From the NCBI RefSeq assembly GCF_051900425.1, contig NZ_JBHZGK010000001.1, positions 62,001-126,000 on the forward strand: a stretch of 64,000 nt of DNA, read 5' to 3'. Position 1 is the first letter of the stretch, and every line of letters starts with the position of its first letter. Source of the stretch: Frateuria_A sp051900425 (GTDB lineage: Bacteria > Pseudomonadota > Gammaproteobacteria > Xanthomonadales > Rhodanobacteraceae). Positions 52,452 through 60,963 of this stretch are shown here, one piece after another. A program made the translations under genes and the position numbers. Under the pieces are notes generated by a model. The model was not told the DNA's origin. It did not search any database and saw only the letters and a program-made list of their open reading frames with translations.

Positions 52452-52613
52452 CTAGCTGAAGCGGTTGATGATCGTCGGATCGCGCGTGGTGCTGGCCGAC
52501 GCCAGCGTGTCGTCCGGAATCCTGGGCTTCGGCGGCGGGTTCTCCGGCGGCTTGCGCTCGACAGTGGACTTGGGTGGGTTCGGGGTGCCCTGGTTGGTGC
52601 GTGGCTTGGCCAT
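52452..52613 (-). CDS. Small proline-rich protein in the TIR/SLOG locus
   Basis: A 53-residue open frame with a strong ribosome site (GGAGG, seven bases before ATG 52613). It starts MAKPRTNQGTPNPPKSTVERKP, continues with ENPPPKPRIPDD and ends STTRDPTIINRFS. It is proline- and charge-rich, with no membrane helix and no cysteine, so probably unstructured. It lies 93 bases upstream of the SLOG gene on the same strand. I do not recognise a family. It may be a regulatory or partner peptide for the SLOG or TIR protein. Confidence 0.65.
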   Translation of the reverse strand: MAKPRTNQGTPNPPKSTVERKPPENPPPKPRIPDDTLASASTTRDPTIINRFS

Positions 52614-53081
52614 GGTAAGCCTCCGATGGGCCTGGGGCGGCCGGCTGGCCGCCGTGAGCGTGTACGTCTTGCGGGGTTACGGTCCGGTGATGCCCGCGCG
52701 ACGGCCATCAGTTGTTCTTGATCGACGAGCAGCCGATGGTGCCGGTCCGGACGGTTCCGAGCGTCGAGTAACCCCTTGCCTTCGAGCATCAGGCTCAGCC
52801 TGAAGATCCGGGTGCGGCAGATCCGACTGTCGCTGAGGTCGGTCAAGGTCATGCACTGCCCGTTGGCGGCCACCTCGGGCGACGGGCGGCGGGCTGGCCC
52901 ATTGCAGCGGCTGCAGGTCGCCGCCGGCGGCATTGCCGGTCAGCCCCCCAGGCCGGGATCTGCGGCTGCGGCCGCCCTCGTTGTTGCGGCCGCGCGGGTC
53001 GATATCGACCGACCGGGGCGTGGTGGACGTGTCCAGGCTGACCCTGGTCCATGGTGCGGTCTCAGGCGGGGTGGAGTCGGG
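52614..53081 (-). pseudogene. Region with coding-like GC3 but no intact frame, possible frameshifted remnant
   Basis: The 468 bases between the TIR-TPR gene and the small gene show coding-like base composition that changes frame. From about 53040 to 52900 the frame continuing from the TIR gene reads VSLDTSTTPRSVDIDPRGRN and on with G/C third positions. From about 52890 to 52740 a different frame reads EVAANGQCMTLTDLSDSRIC and then RIFRLSLMLEGKGLLDARN. No start codon suits the first part. So this may be an old gene with a frameshift, or simply GC-rich spacer; I cannot decide from sequence alone. Confidence 0.35.
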
Positions 53082-55265
53082 TCAGCGCGCGAAGGCGAGC
53101 GCGCGCCTGTCGAGGACATCCTGCAGGCGTTGTTCGAAGGCGGGGTTGGGCGGAAACGCGATGTGCGCCCGCGCCAGGCGCCGGACCAGCGCCGGTTCGC
53201 GATACCCCGACGTCCACAGCCGCCGCGCCAGTGGCCGGGCCTCGTCGGGGCGCCCGAGCGCCAGCAGTGCGTCGACCTGTGCCGCGAGCAGGCGCACGTC
53301 CCCCGCACCGCTGTCGACCGCGCGCAGGTCCTTCAGGACGGCCAGCCGCAGGGCCTGGGCGTCCTTGCCCGCCTGCAGGTCGGCCAGTTGCAGGCGGGCG
53401 CGCGCGGTGGACAGCAGCAGGCTGCGTTCGTCCGGCTGGTCCGCCAGCATGGGCGTGAGCCCCGCCAGGGCGGCCTGCGCATCGGCGCGGGCTGGTGCTT
53501 CTTGTCCGGTCGCCTGCCGCCAGGCCGCGCGCTCGATGCGCGCCTCGGCCAGGTCCTGCTGCCAGGCGGTGTTGCTGGGATCGTGCCGCGCCAGTTCCTC
53601 GAGCGTCTGCACGGCACGCGCCAGCAGGGCGCGCGGTGAACGGATGTCGCCCTGCGCGCGCCGCAGGCGGGCGAGCTGGGTCGAGTACAACCCAAGGCTT
53701 TCCCTGACGTCGGTGAGAGTGGGATCGAAGCGGTGCAGCTCCTCGATCACCGCAAGCGCCTCGCCGGTCTCGCGGTCCGCCTGTTCGGCACGGCCGGCCA
53801 GCGCCAGCGTGCGCGCCAGGATCGCGCGCACGCGGGCCATGTTCTTGCGCTGGTCGTTGTCCTGCGGGTGGGCCTGGCTGAGCTGCGTCTCGATGGCGTC
53901 GTCGGCCGAGTATTCGCCGATCGCGGTGAGCAGGTCGCCGCGCATCAGCGCCAGCTTGCCCAGGTTGTTGTGCGCCTCGCCGAGGTGCTCGAGCCATTCG
54001 CTGCGCGGCGAGGCATGGGCGGCCAGCAGGCGGCAGCGCTCGAGCATGCGCTGGTAATGCGTCGCCGCGTCGTCGAGCCGGCCACGTGCTTCGAGGACGT
54101 GGCCGATGTCGTTGTCCAGCGTGCTCAGTTCGAACAGCACCCGCGGGTCCGTGCGCGCCGGCGCACCCATCCGTTCGAGCGTGGCCTGCGCGGCGGCGAA
54201 GTAGCGGCCGGCTGCCTCGAGGTGGCCCTGGTACCAGTCGCTCATGCCGAGAAACGCCTGGACGCGTGCGTAGGCGATCTGGCGTTCGACGTCGGCCGGT
54301 GCGGCGTGGGCGAGCGCGCGCGCCAGCGGTTCGGCTGCCAGGTACGCGCTGGTGGCCGCGGCCAGGCGACCCTGGTCCAGCCGCACGCTGCCGATCTTTT
54401 CCAGCGCCTTGGCGCGCTGTTCGAGCACGTCGTCGGTCACGTCCGTCGCGGGCAGCGACTGGAAGTAGGCCATCGCCTTGTCGTCGACCGCTTCGAGGAT
54501 GTCCAGCCGCTGCACCTGGGCCAGCTTGTCGTTGAGGTCGCCAAGCATGAAGCCGATCAGTGCCTCGGCCTGCTTCTGCCGGCGCTCGGCGGCGCGGCGC
54601 GCGATCACCGCGTCGATCGCCAGCAGCGTGGTCACCAGCATGATCAGCGTGGACAGCGCCGCGATGGCGGCGAGGCGCCGGTTGCGTCGCTGCAGCTCGC
54701 GCCGGCGCAACTGGTCCAGCTCCAGCCCGAGCAGGCCGGCGACCAGCTTGAGCTTGGCGGACTGCCGGCCATCCTTGCCCGGGCGTACGTCGGCGGCGAC
54801 CGGCTCGCGCCCGCCTGCGTCGGCCTCGTCCAGCGGGTCGCACAGGGCGGCGGAAAGGCATTCCTCGCCGTGTTGTGCCGCGGGCGCGTTCGGCTCGCCG
54901 GCAACGATCAGGCAGAAGATCCGGTCGCCGCGCCCCAGTCGCCGGAACGCCCGGACCTCGGCGCCGACCCAGCGGGACGCCGCGGCCGCCGGAGAGCACA
55001 CCACGATCAGGTTCGCCGATTGCGCCAGCGCGAGATCGACCTTTCCGCCCAGGTCGCTGGAGCTGGCCAGTTCCTCGCGGTCGCGGAAGATCGGGGCGAG
55101 CCGGCGCGGCACCGGACCGGCGGCGGTGACCAGGCCGACCAGCCGCGCGGGCACGCGGTAGGTTTCCAGGGCACGGTGCAGCCATTTGGCCCAGCGCCGG
55201 TCACGGTGGCTGTAGCTGATGAAGGCGCGGTAGCGGAAATCGCCGGTGGGGGAAACCTGGTTCAT
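53082..55265 (-). CDS. TIR domain protein with transmembrane helix and TPR region
   Basis: 727 residues. N-terminal TIR domain (about 10-125): RYRAFISYSHRDRRWAKWLH, the BB-loop-like FRDREELASSSDL, and SRWVGAEVRAF, where E103 aligns with the catalytic Glu of NAD-cleaving TIR enzymes. A membrane helix follows (about 198-219, LAAIAALSTLIMLVTTLLAI), then about 500 residues of helical, TPR-like repeats (e.g. NNLGKLALMRGDLLTAIGEY, NDIGHVLEARGRLDDAATHY). So it is a membrane-tethered TIR with a sensor-like repeat array. NADase activity is inferred. ATG 55265 with GAGGG eight bases upstream; a GTG at 55289 is an alternative. Confidence 0.85.
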   Translation of the reverse strand: MNQVSPTGDFRYRAFISYSHRDRRWAKWLHRALETYRVPARLVGLVTAAGPVPRRLAPIFRDREELASSSDLGGKVDLALAQSANLIVVCSPAAAASRWVGAEVRAFRRLGRGDRIFCLIVAGEPNAPAAQHGEECLSAALCDPLDEADAGGREPVAADVRPGKDGRQSAKLKLVAGLLGLELDQLRRRELQRRNRRLAAIAALSTLIMLVTTLLAIDAVIARRAAERRQKQAEALIGFMLGDLNDKLAQVQRLDILEAVDDKAMAYFQSLPATDVTDDVLEQRAKALEKIGSVRLDQGRLAAATSAYLAAEPLARALAHAAPADVERQIAYARVQAFLGMSDWYQGHLEAAGRYFAAAQATLERMGAPARTDPRVLFELSTLDNDIGHVLEARGRLDDAATHYQRMLERCRLLAAHASPRSEWLEHLGEAHNNLGKLALMRGDLLTAIGEYSADDAIETQLSQAHPQDNDQRKNMARVRAILARTLALAGRAEQADRETGEALAVIEELHRFDPTLTDVRESLGLYSTQLARLRRAQGDIRSPRALLARAVQTLEELARHDPSNTAWQQDLAEARIERAAWRQATGQEAPARADAQAALAGLTPMLADQPDERSLLLSTARARLQLADLQAGKDAQALRLAVLKDLRAVDSGAGDVRLLAAQVDALLALGRPDEARPLARRLWTSGYREPALVRRLARAHIAFPPNPAFEQRLQDVLDRRALAFAR

Positions 55266-55377
55266 GCGCACGACCCTCGCGAGTCGCACAGCCCCCTGGC
55301 GCTGGCGGCGCGGCGGAAGCTAGCACTCCACGCGTGATGCCCGCTTCACGTGCGCGCCTGGCTTCCGGCCCGCGCGG

Positions 55378-56298
55378 TCATCCGGACAGCCGGTTCATTA
55401 CCTCGCGCAGGCCATCGCGCCAGTCCGGCAGCGGGCTGCCCAGCTGCCGGGCCAGGCCGCGGTTGTCCAGTACCGACCAGGCCGGCCGGCGGGCCGGCGT
55501 GGGGTAGTCGGCGGTGGCGATCGGCTGCACGCGCGGGACGCGCGGGAGCAGGCCACGCGCATGGGCTTCGGCGAAGATCGCGCTGGCAAAGCCGTGCCAG
55601 CTGGTATGGCCGCTGGCGACCAGGTGGTGCGTGCCGCACAGCGACGCGCGCGCACCCGGCTGCGCGAACCAGCGATCGAGCAGCGCCAGGCTCGCGCGCA
55701 CGATCAGCCCGGTGGACGTGGGCGCGCCGTATTGGTCGGCGACCACGCGCAGTTCGTCGCGTTCGGCCCCCAGGCGCAGCATGGTGCGCATGAAGTTGTG
55801 CCCGTGCGGGGCATACACCCAGGCCGTGCGCAGGATCAGGTGGTCGGCGCCGCTGGCACGCAGGGCGTCCTCGCCAGCGAGCTTGCTGCGGCCGTAGGCG
55901 CCCAGCGGGCCGGTAGGCGCGTCCACCGGGTAGGGGATCTGCGCGCTGCCGTCGAACACGTAATCGGTCGAGTAGTGCACCACCAGCGCACCGTGGGCGG
56001 CAGCCCAGTTCCCCAGTTCGCCCACGGCGGCGCCGTTGATCCGCGTGGCCAGGGCCTCTTCCTGTTCGGCGCGGTCGACCGCCGTGTAGGCAGCCGCGTT
56101 GACGACGACGTCCGGCTGCAAACGATCGAGCAGCGCGCCCAGGCCGGGCGCGGCCAGGTCGGCGACTTCGGCCCGTGCGCCGTCCCACAACGTGCCATCG
56201 CGCGTCGCTGCCGCCAGCTCGCCGCGCGCGGCCAGCCCGCCGTCTTCCACGAAGCTGCGGCCAAGCTGGCCGTTGGCACCCAGCAGCAGGATTTTCAT
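55378..56298 (-). CDS. rfbD: dTDP-4-dehydrorhamnose reductase
   Basis: 306 residues of an extended SDR: LLLGANGQLGRS (nucleotide binding), NAAAYTAVDRAE, YSTDYVFDG and YGRSKLAGE (YxxxK), with TAWVYAPHGHNFMRTML and AxQYGxPTST. It makes dTDP-L-rhamnose in the last step of the pathway. Last gene of rfbBACD; its ATG overlaps the rfbC stop by four bases. Confidence 0.96.
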   Translation of the reverse strand: MKILLLGANGQLGRSFVEDGGLAARGELAAATRDGTLWDGARAEVADLAAPGLGALLDRLQPDVVVNAAAYTAVDRAEQEEALATRINGAAVGELGNWAAAHGALVVHYSTDYVFDGSAQIPYPVDAPTGPLGAYGRSKLAGEDALRASGADHLILRTAWVYAPHGHNFMRTMLRLGAERDELRVVADQYGAPTSTGLIVRASLALLDRWFAQPGARASLCGTHHLVASGHTSWHGFASAIFAEAHARGLLPRVPRVQPIATADYPTPARRPAWSVLDNRGLARQLGSPLPDWRDGLREVMNRLSG

Positions 56299-56852
56299 GG
56301 CGCGTAGACGGGGAGGCGCTCGGGCGGCACGTCCTTCAGGAACGGCGCGCGGGTGTCCTTGTCCGACAACAGCGGCGCGCTGATCGGCCAGTCGATGCCG
56401 ATCTCCGCGTCGTTCCAGCGGATGCCCGCGTCGTGTTCGCGCTCGTACAGCGCGGTGCACTGGTAACTGAACGTGGCAAATTCCGACAGCACGCAGAAGC
56501 CGTGCGCGAACCCCTCGGGGATCCAGAAGTGCCGGTGGTTGTCGGCGGTGAGCATGGCGCCGACCCAGCGGCCGAACGTGGGCGAGCCGCGACGGATGTC
56601 CACCGCGACGTCATAGACCTCGCCCTCGAGCACGCTGACCAGCTTCCCCTGCGGGTCGGGCCACTGGTAATGCAGGCCGCGCAGTACCCCGCGCGCAGAG
56701 CGCGAGACGTTCGACTGCACGAAGCGGAGGTCGATGCCGGCCTCGCGGTATGCCGCCTCGTTGAAGCTCTCGTAGAAGAAGCCCCGCGCATCGCCGAACA
56801 CCTGCGGCTCGATCACCACCGCGCCCGGGATGGCCGTCTGGATGACCTTCAT
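56295..56852 (-). CDS. rfbC: dTDP-4-dehydrorhamnose 3,5-epimerase
   Basis: 185 residues, the normal length. EPQVFGDARGFFYESFNEAAY, FVQSNVSRSARGVLRGLHYQ (active-site His), GEVYDVAVDIRRGSPTFG, FWIPEGFAHGF and YxREHDAGIRWND are typical RmlC features. Overlaps rfbA and rfbD by four bases each, so translation is coupled. Confidence 0.96.
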   Translation of the reverse strand: MKVIQTAIPGAVVIEPQVFGDARGFFYESFNEAAYREAGIDLRFVQSNVSRSARGVLRGLHYQWPDPQGKLVSVLEGEVYDVAVDIRRGSPTFGRWVGAMLTADNHRHFWIPEGFAHGFCVLSEFATFSYQCTALYEREHDAGIRWNDAEIGIDWPISAPLLSDKDTRAPFLKDVPPERLPVYAP

Positions 56853-57736
56853 CGGACCAGGCCCTGCTTGACCAGGTTCTTCAGGTACTGCCCGTAACCG
56901 GTCTTGGTCAGCGGTTCGGCCAGCCGCAGCAACTGCTCCGGACCGATCCAGCCCTTGAGGAAGGCGATCTCCTCCGGGCAGCACACCTTCAGTCCCTGCC
57001 GGTGCTCGATGGTCTGGATGAAGTTGCCCGCCTCCATCAGCGATTCGTGCGTGCCGGTGTCCAGCCAGGCGTAACCGCGGCCGAGCTGCTCCAGGTGCAG
57101 GGCGCCTTCGGCGAGGTAGCAGCGATTGAGATCGGTGATTTCCAGCTCGCCGCGACCGGAGGGTTGCAGCGAGGCGGCGAAGTCGCAGGCGCGGCCGTCG
57201 TAGAAATACAGGCCGGTGACGGCGTAGTTGGATTTCGGCCTGGCCGGCTTTTCCTCCAGCCCGACCACGCAGCCGTCGCCATCGAATTCGGCCACGCCGT
57301 AGCGCTCTGGATCGCGCACCCAGTAGCCGAACACGGTGGCGCCGCGCTCGCGCGTCGCCGCGCGCTGCAGTCGCTCGGTCAGGCCCACGCCGTAGAAGAT
57401 GTTGTCGCCCAGGACCAGGCAGCTCGGCGCGCCGGCGAGAAATTCGCGGCCGATCAGGAACGCCTGCGCCAGCCCGTCCGGCGAGGGCTGCACGGCGTAA
57501 TGGATGTCCATGCCCCACTGCGAACCGTCGCCCAGCAGGCGCTGGAACAGCGCCTGCTCGTGCGGCGTATTGATCACCAGCACCTCGCGGATGCCGGCCA
57601 GCATCAGGATCGCCAGCGGGTAGTAGATCATCGGCTTGTCGTACACCGGCAGCAGCTGCTTGCTGATGCCCTGGGTGATCGGATACAGCCGCGTGCCGGA
57701 ACCGCCGGCCAGGATGATGCCCTTGCGTGCGCTCAT
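56849..57736 (-). CDS. rfbA: Glucose-1-phosphate thymidylyltransferase
   Basis: 295 residues. KGIILAGGSGTRLYPITQGISKQLLPVYDKPMIYYPLA is the nucleotidyltransferase signature; QPSPDGLAQAF, LVLGDNIFYG, KPARPKSNYAVTGLYFYD and GYAWLDTGTHESL follow. It makes dTDP-glucose, the first step of rhamnose synthesis. Ten bases after rfbB. Confidence 0.97.
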   Translation of the reverse strand: MSARKGIILAGGSGTRLYPITQGISKQLLPVYDKPMIYYPLAILMLAGIREVLVINTPHEQALFQRLLGDGSQWGMDIHYAVQPSPDGLAQAFLIGREFLAGAPSCLVLGDNIFYGVGLTERLQRAATRERGATVFGYWVRDPERYGVAEFDGDGCVVGLEEKPARPKSNYAVTGLYFYDGRACDFAASLQPSGRGELEITDLNRCYLAEGALHLEQLGRGYAWLDTGTHESLMEAGNFIQTIEHRQGLKVCCPEEIAFLKGWIGPEQLLRLAEPLTKTGYGQYLKNLVKQGLVR

Positions 57737-57746
57737 GCTGCGGTCC

Positions 57747-58796
57747 TCACGATCCGAGCCGTTCCATGCGATAGCTGCCGTCCAGCACGCGCTGCACCCA
57801 CAGCTGGTGGGCCAGGTACCAGTCGACGGTGTGCGCCATCCCGCTCTCGAACGTGTGCGTCGGCGACCAGCCGAGCTCGCGCTCGAGCTTGCCCGCGTCG
57901 ATGGCGTAGCGGCGGTCGTGGCCCGGACGGTCCTTGACGAAGGTGATCAGTGACTCGCGCGGGCGGCCGTCGGCCAGCGGACGGCGCGCGTCCAGCAGCG
58001 CGCAGAGGGTCTTCACCACCGTGAGGTTCTCGCGCTCGGCATTGCCGCCCACGTTGTAGGTCTCGCCGATACGGCCGGCATCAAGCACGCGCCGGATCGC
58101 GCTGCAGTGATCGCCCACGTACAGCCAGTCGCGGACGTTGCGGCCATCGCCGTAGACCGGCAAAGCTTCGCCTGCCAGCGCTTTCTGGATCACCAGCGGA
58201 ATGAGCTTCTCGGGAAACTGGTAGGGCCCGTAGTTGTTCGAGCAGTTCGTGGTGAGCGTGGGTAGGCCGTAGGTGTGGTGGAACGCGCGCACCAGGTGAT
58301 CGGAGGCCGCCTTGGACGCCGAATAGGGCGAGTTGGGCGCGTACGGCGTCGTCTCGCTGAACTTGCCCTCGGCGCCGAGCGAGCCATACACCTCGTCGGT
58401 GGAGACGTGCAGGAAGCGGAACGCTTCCCGCGCAGCGCCCTCAAGCCCACGCCAGTAGTCACGCGCGCACTCGAGCAGCCCGAGCGTGCCCACCACGTTG
58501 GTCTGGACGAAGGCCGCCGGGGCGTCGATCGAGCGGTCCACGTGCGATTCGGCGGCGAAATTGACGATCGCCTGCGGCCGATGCTCGGCCAGCAGCTTCG
58601 CCACCAGCGCGCGGTCGCCGATGTCGCCCTGCACGAACAGGTGCCGGTCGCTGCCCTCGAGCGGGGCCAGGGTGTCTAGGTTGCCGGCGTAGGTCAGCTT
58701 GTCCAGGTTGACCACGCGCAGGCCGTCGGCGACCGCCTGCAGCACGAAATTGGCGCCGATGAAGCCAGCGCCCCCGGTGACGAGCAAGGTATCCAT
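57747..58796 (-). CDS. rfbB: dTDP-glucose 4,6-dehydratase
   Basis: 349 residues. LLVTGGAGFIGANFV, NLDKLTYAGNLDTL, NFAAESHVDRSID, HVSTDEVYGSLG, PYSASKAASDHLV (YxxxK) and NCSNNYGPYQFPEKLIPLVI are diagnostic. It converts dTDP-glucose to the 4-keto-6-deoxy intermediate. First gene of rfbBACD. The ATG at 58796 follows aaaggg. Confidence 0.97.
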   Translation of the reverse strand: MDTLLVTGGAGFIGANFVLQAVADGLRVVNLDKLTYAGNLDTLAPLEGSDRHLFVQGDIGDRALVAKLLAEHRPQAIVNFAAESHVDRSIDAPAAFVQTNVVGTLGLLECARDYWRGLEGAAREAFRFLHVSTDEVYGSLGAEGKFSETTPYAPNSPYSASKAASDHLVRAFHHTYGLPTLTTNCSNNYGPYQFPEKLIPLVIQKALAGEALPVYGDGRNVRDWLYVGDHCSAIRRVLDAGRIGETYNVGGNAERENLTVVKTLCALLDARRPLADGRPRESLITFVKDRPGHDRRYAIDAGKLERELGWSPTHTFESGMAHTVDWYLAHQLWVQRVLDGSYRMERLGS

Positions 58797-58948
58797 GAGC
58801 CCTTTCGCTTGGGTTCCAGACACCTATTGTGCCTGATCGCTCCCCCGGCAGCCGCCGGCGGCGGCGCGTCCGGCTGACTGGAAATTAAGGAAAAAGCGGG
58901 CTTCGCGGTAAGATGGCGGCCCGACATCCCCGCCTGTTTGCCCACACG

Positions 58949-60112
58949 ATGACCAAGAAGCACGCCGCCTCTCTCGGACTAGGAACGCGGTCGATCCATG
59001 CCGGCCAGTCGCCGGATCCGAGCACGGGCGCCATCATGACGCCGATCTACGCCACCTCGACCTACGTGCAGGAGAGCCCCGGCAAGCACAAGGGCTACGA
59101 GTACTCACGCACGCAGAACCCCACCCGCATGGCCTACGAGCGCTGCGTGGCCGACCTCGAGGGCGGCGTGGCCGGCTTCGCGTTCGCCTCTGGCCTGGCC
59201 GCGGCGGCCACGGTGCTGGACCTGCTCGACTCGGGCAGCCACGTGATCGCGATGGACGACCTGTACGGCGGCAGCTACCGCCTGTTCGAGCGCGTCCGCC
59301 GACGCTCGGCCGGGCTGGACTTCGACTTCCTCGACCTCAACGACGCCAAGGCGCTGAAGGCCGCGCTCAAGCCCAACACGCGCATGATCTGGGCCGAGAC
59401 GCCCACCAACCCGATGCTCAAGCTGGTCGACCTGGCCAAGGTCGCCGCCTTCGCGAAGAAGCACGGCTTGATCCTGGTGGTCGACAACACCTTCTGCTCG
59501 CCGATGGTGCAGCGGCCGCTGGAGTTCGGCGCCGACCTGGTGCTGCACTCGGCCACCAAGTACCTCAACGGCCATTCGGACATGGTCGGCGGCATCGTGG
59601 TCGCCGGCAACGAGGAACTGGCCGAGCGGATGGCCTTCCTGCAGAACTCCGTGGGCGCCGTGGCCGGCCCGTTCGACGCCTTCCTGGCCATGCGTGGCCT
59701 GAAGACGCTGCACCTGCGCATGCAGGCGCACTGCCGCAACGCCATGGAGCTGGCGCAGTGGCTGGAGAAGCATCCGGCGATCGAGCGGGTGATCTACCCT
59801 GGCCTGAAGAGCCATCCGCAGCACGCGCTGGCGCGCCGGCAGATGCACGGTTTCGGCGGCATCATCTCGATCGAGGTCAAGGGCGGCCTGCGCAAGGCAC
59901 GCCGCATGCTCGAGCGCTGCGAGCTGTTCGCGCTGGCCGAATCGCTCGGCGGCGTGGAGAGCCTGATCGAACATCCCGCCATCATGACCCACGCCTCGGT
60001 GCCGCCGGCCAACCGCAAGCGGCTGGGCATCAGCGATGGACTGGTCCGCCTTTCGGTGGGGGTGGAAGACCTCGCCGATCTAAAGGCCGAACTCGAGGTG
60101 GCCCTGGCCTAA
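58949..60112 (+). CDS. Cystathionine gamma-synthase / gamma-lyase family enzyme
   Basis: 387 residues of the Cys/Met PLP family. GLGTRSIHAGQSPDPSTGAIMTPIYATSTYVQ, YEYSRTQNPTR, FASGLAAAATVLDLL, VDNTFCSPMVQRPLEFGADLVLHSATKYLNGHSDMVGG (PLP lysine) and SLGGVESLIEHPAIMTHAS fit both gamma-synthase and gamma-lyase. With the beta-synthase at 47406 it probably forms homocysteine-to-cysteine transsulfuration, though methionine synthesis is possible. Divergent from rfbB; the O-antigen export genes begin 26 bases downstream. Confidence 0.92.
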   Translation: MTKKHAASLGLGTRSIHAGQSPDPSTGAIMTPIYATSTYVQESPGKHKGYEYSRTQNPTRMAYERCVADLEGGVAGFAFASGLAAAATVLDLLDSGSHVIAMDDLYGGSYRLFERVRRRSAGLDFDFLDLNDAKALKAALKPNTRMIWAETPTNPMLKLVDLAKVAAFAKKHGLILVVDNTFCSPMVQRPLEFGADLVLHSATKYLNGHSDMVGGIVVAGNEELAERMAFLQNSVGAVAGPFDAFLAMRGLKTLHLRMQAHCRNAMELAQWLEKHPAIERVIYPGLKSHPQHALARRQMHGFGGIISIEVKGGLRKARRMLERCELFALAESLGGVESLIEHPAIMTHASVPPANRKRLGISDGLVRLSVGVEDLADLKAELEVALA

Positions 60113-60138
60113 GCCCGCCGCGGCGAACTGACCGACCT

Positions 60139-60960
60139 ATGGATACCAAGAAAAAACTCATCACGGGGAGCTCTTCCCGGCCCCGCCTGGCGCTTGCCGA
60201 CATCGTCGATGGCGCCAGGAACTACCCGGTCTGGTGGATTCTCGCCTGGCAGGACATCCGCCAGCGCTACCGCCGCTCGGTGCTGGGCCCGTTCTGGATC
60301 ACCCTGACCATGATGGCGACCATCGCCGGCATGGGACCGCTGTATGCGGCGCTGCTGAAGATCGACGCGCGCGACTTCATCCCTTACCTGGCGCTGGGTC
60401 TGATCGCCTGGGGACTGGTGTCGAGCATCATCCTGGAAGGCTGCCTGACCTTCACCGGCGCGGACAACATGATCCGCTCGGTACGGCTGCCGCTGAGCAT
60501 GCACGCCTTCCGCTTGATCGCGCGCAACGTGGTGATCTTCCTGCACAACATGCTCGCCTACGTGCCGTTCGCGATCTACCTGGGCATCCATCCGAGCTGG
60601 CTCTGGCTGATGGCCATTCCGGGCATGCTTATGATCGTGCTGGCCTCTGTCCCGGTGGCGATCATCCTGGGCATCTTGTGCGCGCGTTTTCGCGATATGC
60701 AGCAGATCGTCGCCAGCGTGGTGCAGCTTGCCTTCTTCCTGACACCGATCCTGTGGAAGCCCGAGTTGCTGGGCGCGCGCGCCTACATGGCGAAGTTTAA
60801 CCCGCTCTACTTATTCATCGACGTGCTGCGCGGGCCGGTCTACGGCTACTTGCCTGGGGCCAAGGTCTACCTGGGGGCGGCCGCGGTCACGCTGTTTCTG
60901 TATGTGTTGGCCATTCCGCTGTTCTCACGCTACCGCCAGCGCATCGCGTTCTGGGTCTGA
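60139..60960 (+). CDS. wzm: ABC transporter permease, O-antigen/polysaccharide export (Wzm-type)
   Basis: 273 residues of the ABC-2 type. WWILAWQDIRQRYRRSVLGPFWITLTMMATIAGMGPLYAALL is the conserved N-terminal element, followed by about six helices and the FRDMQQIVASVVQLAFFLTPILW region typical of Wzm/KpsM. It forms the membrane pore for undecaprenyl-linked O-antigen. Its ATPase follows three bases later. Some rare codons (e.g. tta near 60811) differ from upstream genes. Confidence 0.9.
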   Translation: MDTKKKLITGSSSRPRLALADIVDGARNYPVWWILAWQDIRQRYRRSVLGPFWITLTMMATIAGMGPLYAALLKIDARDFIPYLALGLIAWGLVSSIILEGCLTFTGADNMIRSVRLPLSMHAFRLIARNVVIFLHNMLAYVPFAIYLGIHPSWLWLMAIPGMLMIVLASVPVAIILGILCARFRDMQQIVASVVQLAFFLTPILWKPELLGARAYMAKFNPLYLFIDVLRGPVYGYLPGAKVYLGAAAVTLFLYVLAIPLFSRYRQRIAFWV

Positions 60961-60963
60961 ACC

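Noticed and set aside
52849..53052. 67-residue minus-strand frame starting MDQGQPGHVHH after the TIR gene
   Set aside because: Third-position G/C is lower than in the neighbouring frame and there is no ribosome site.
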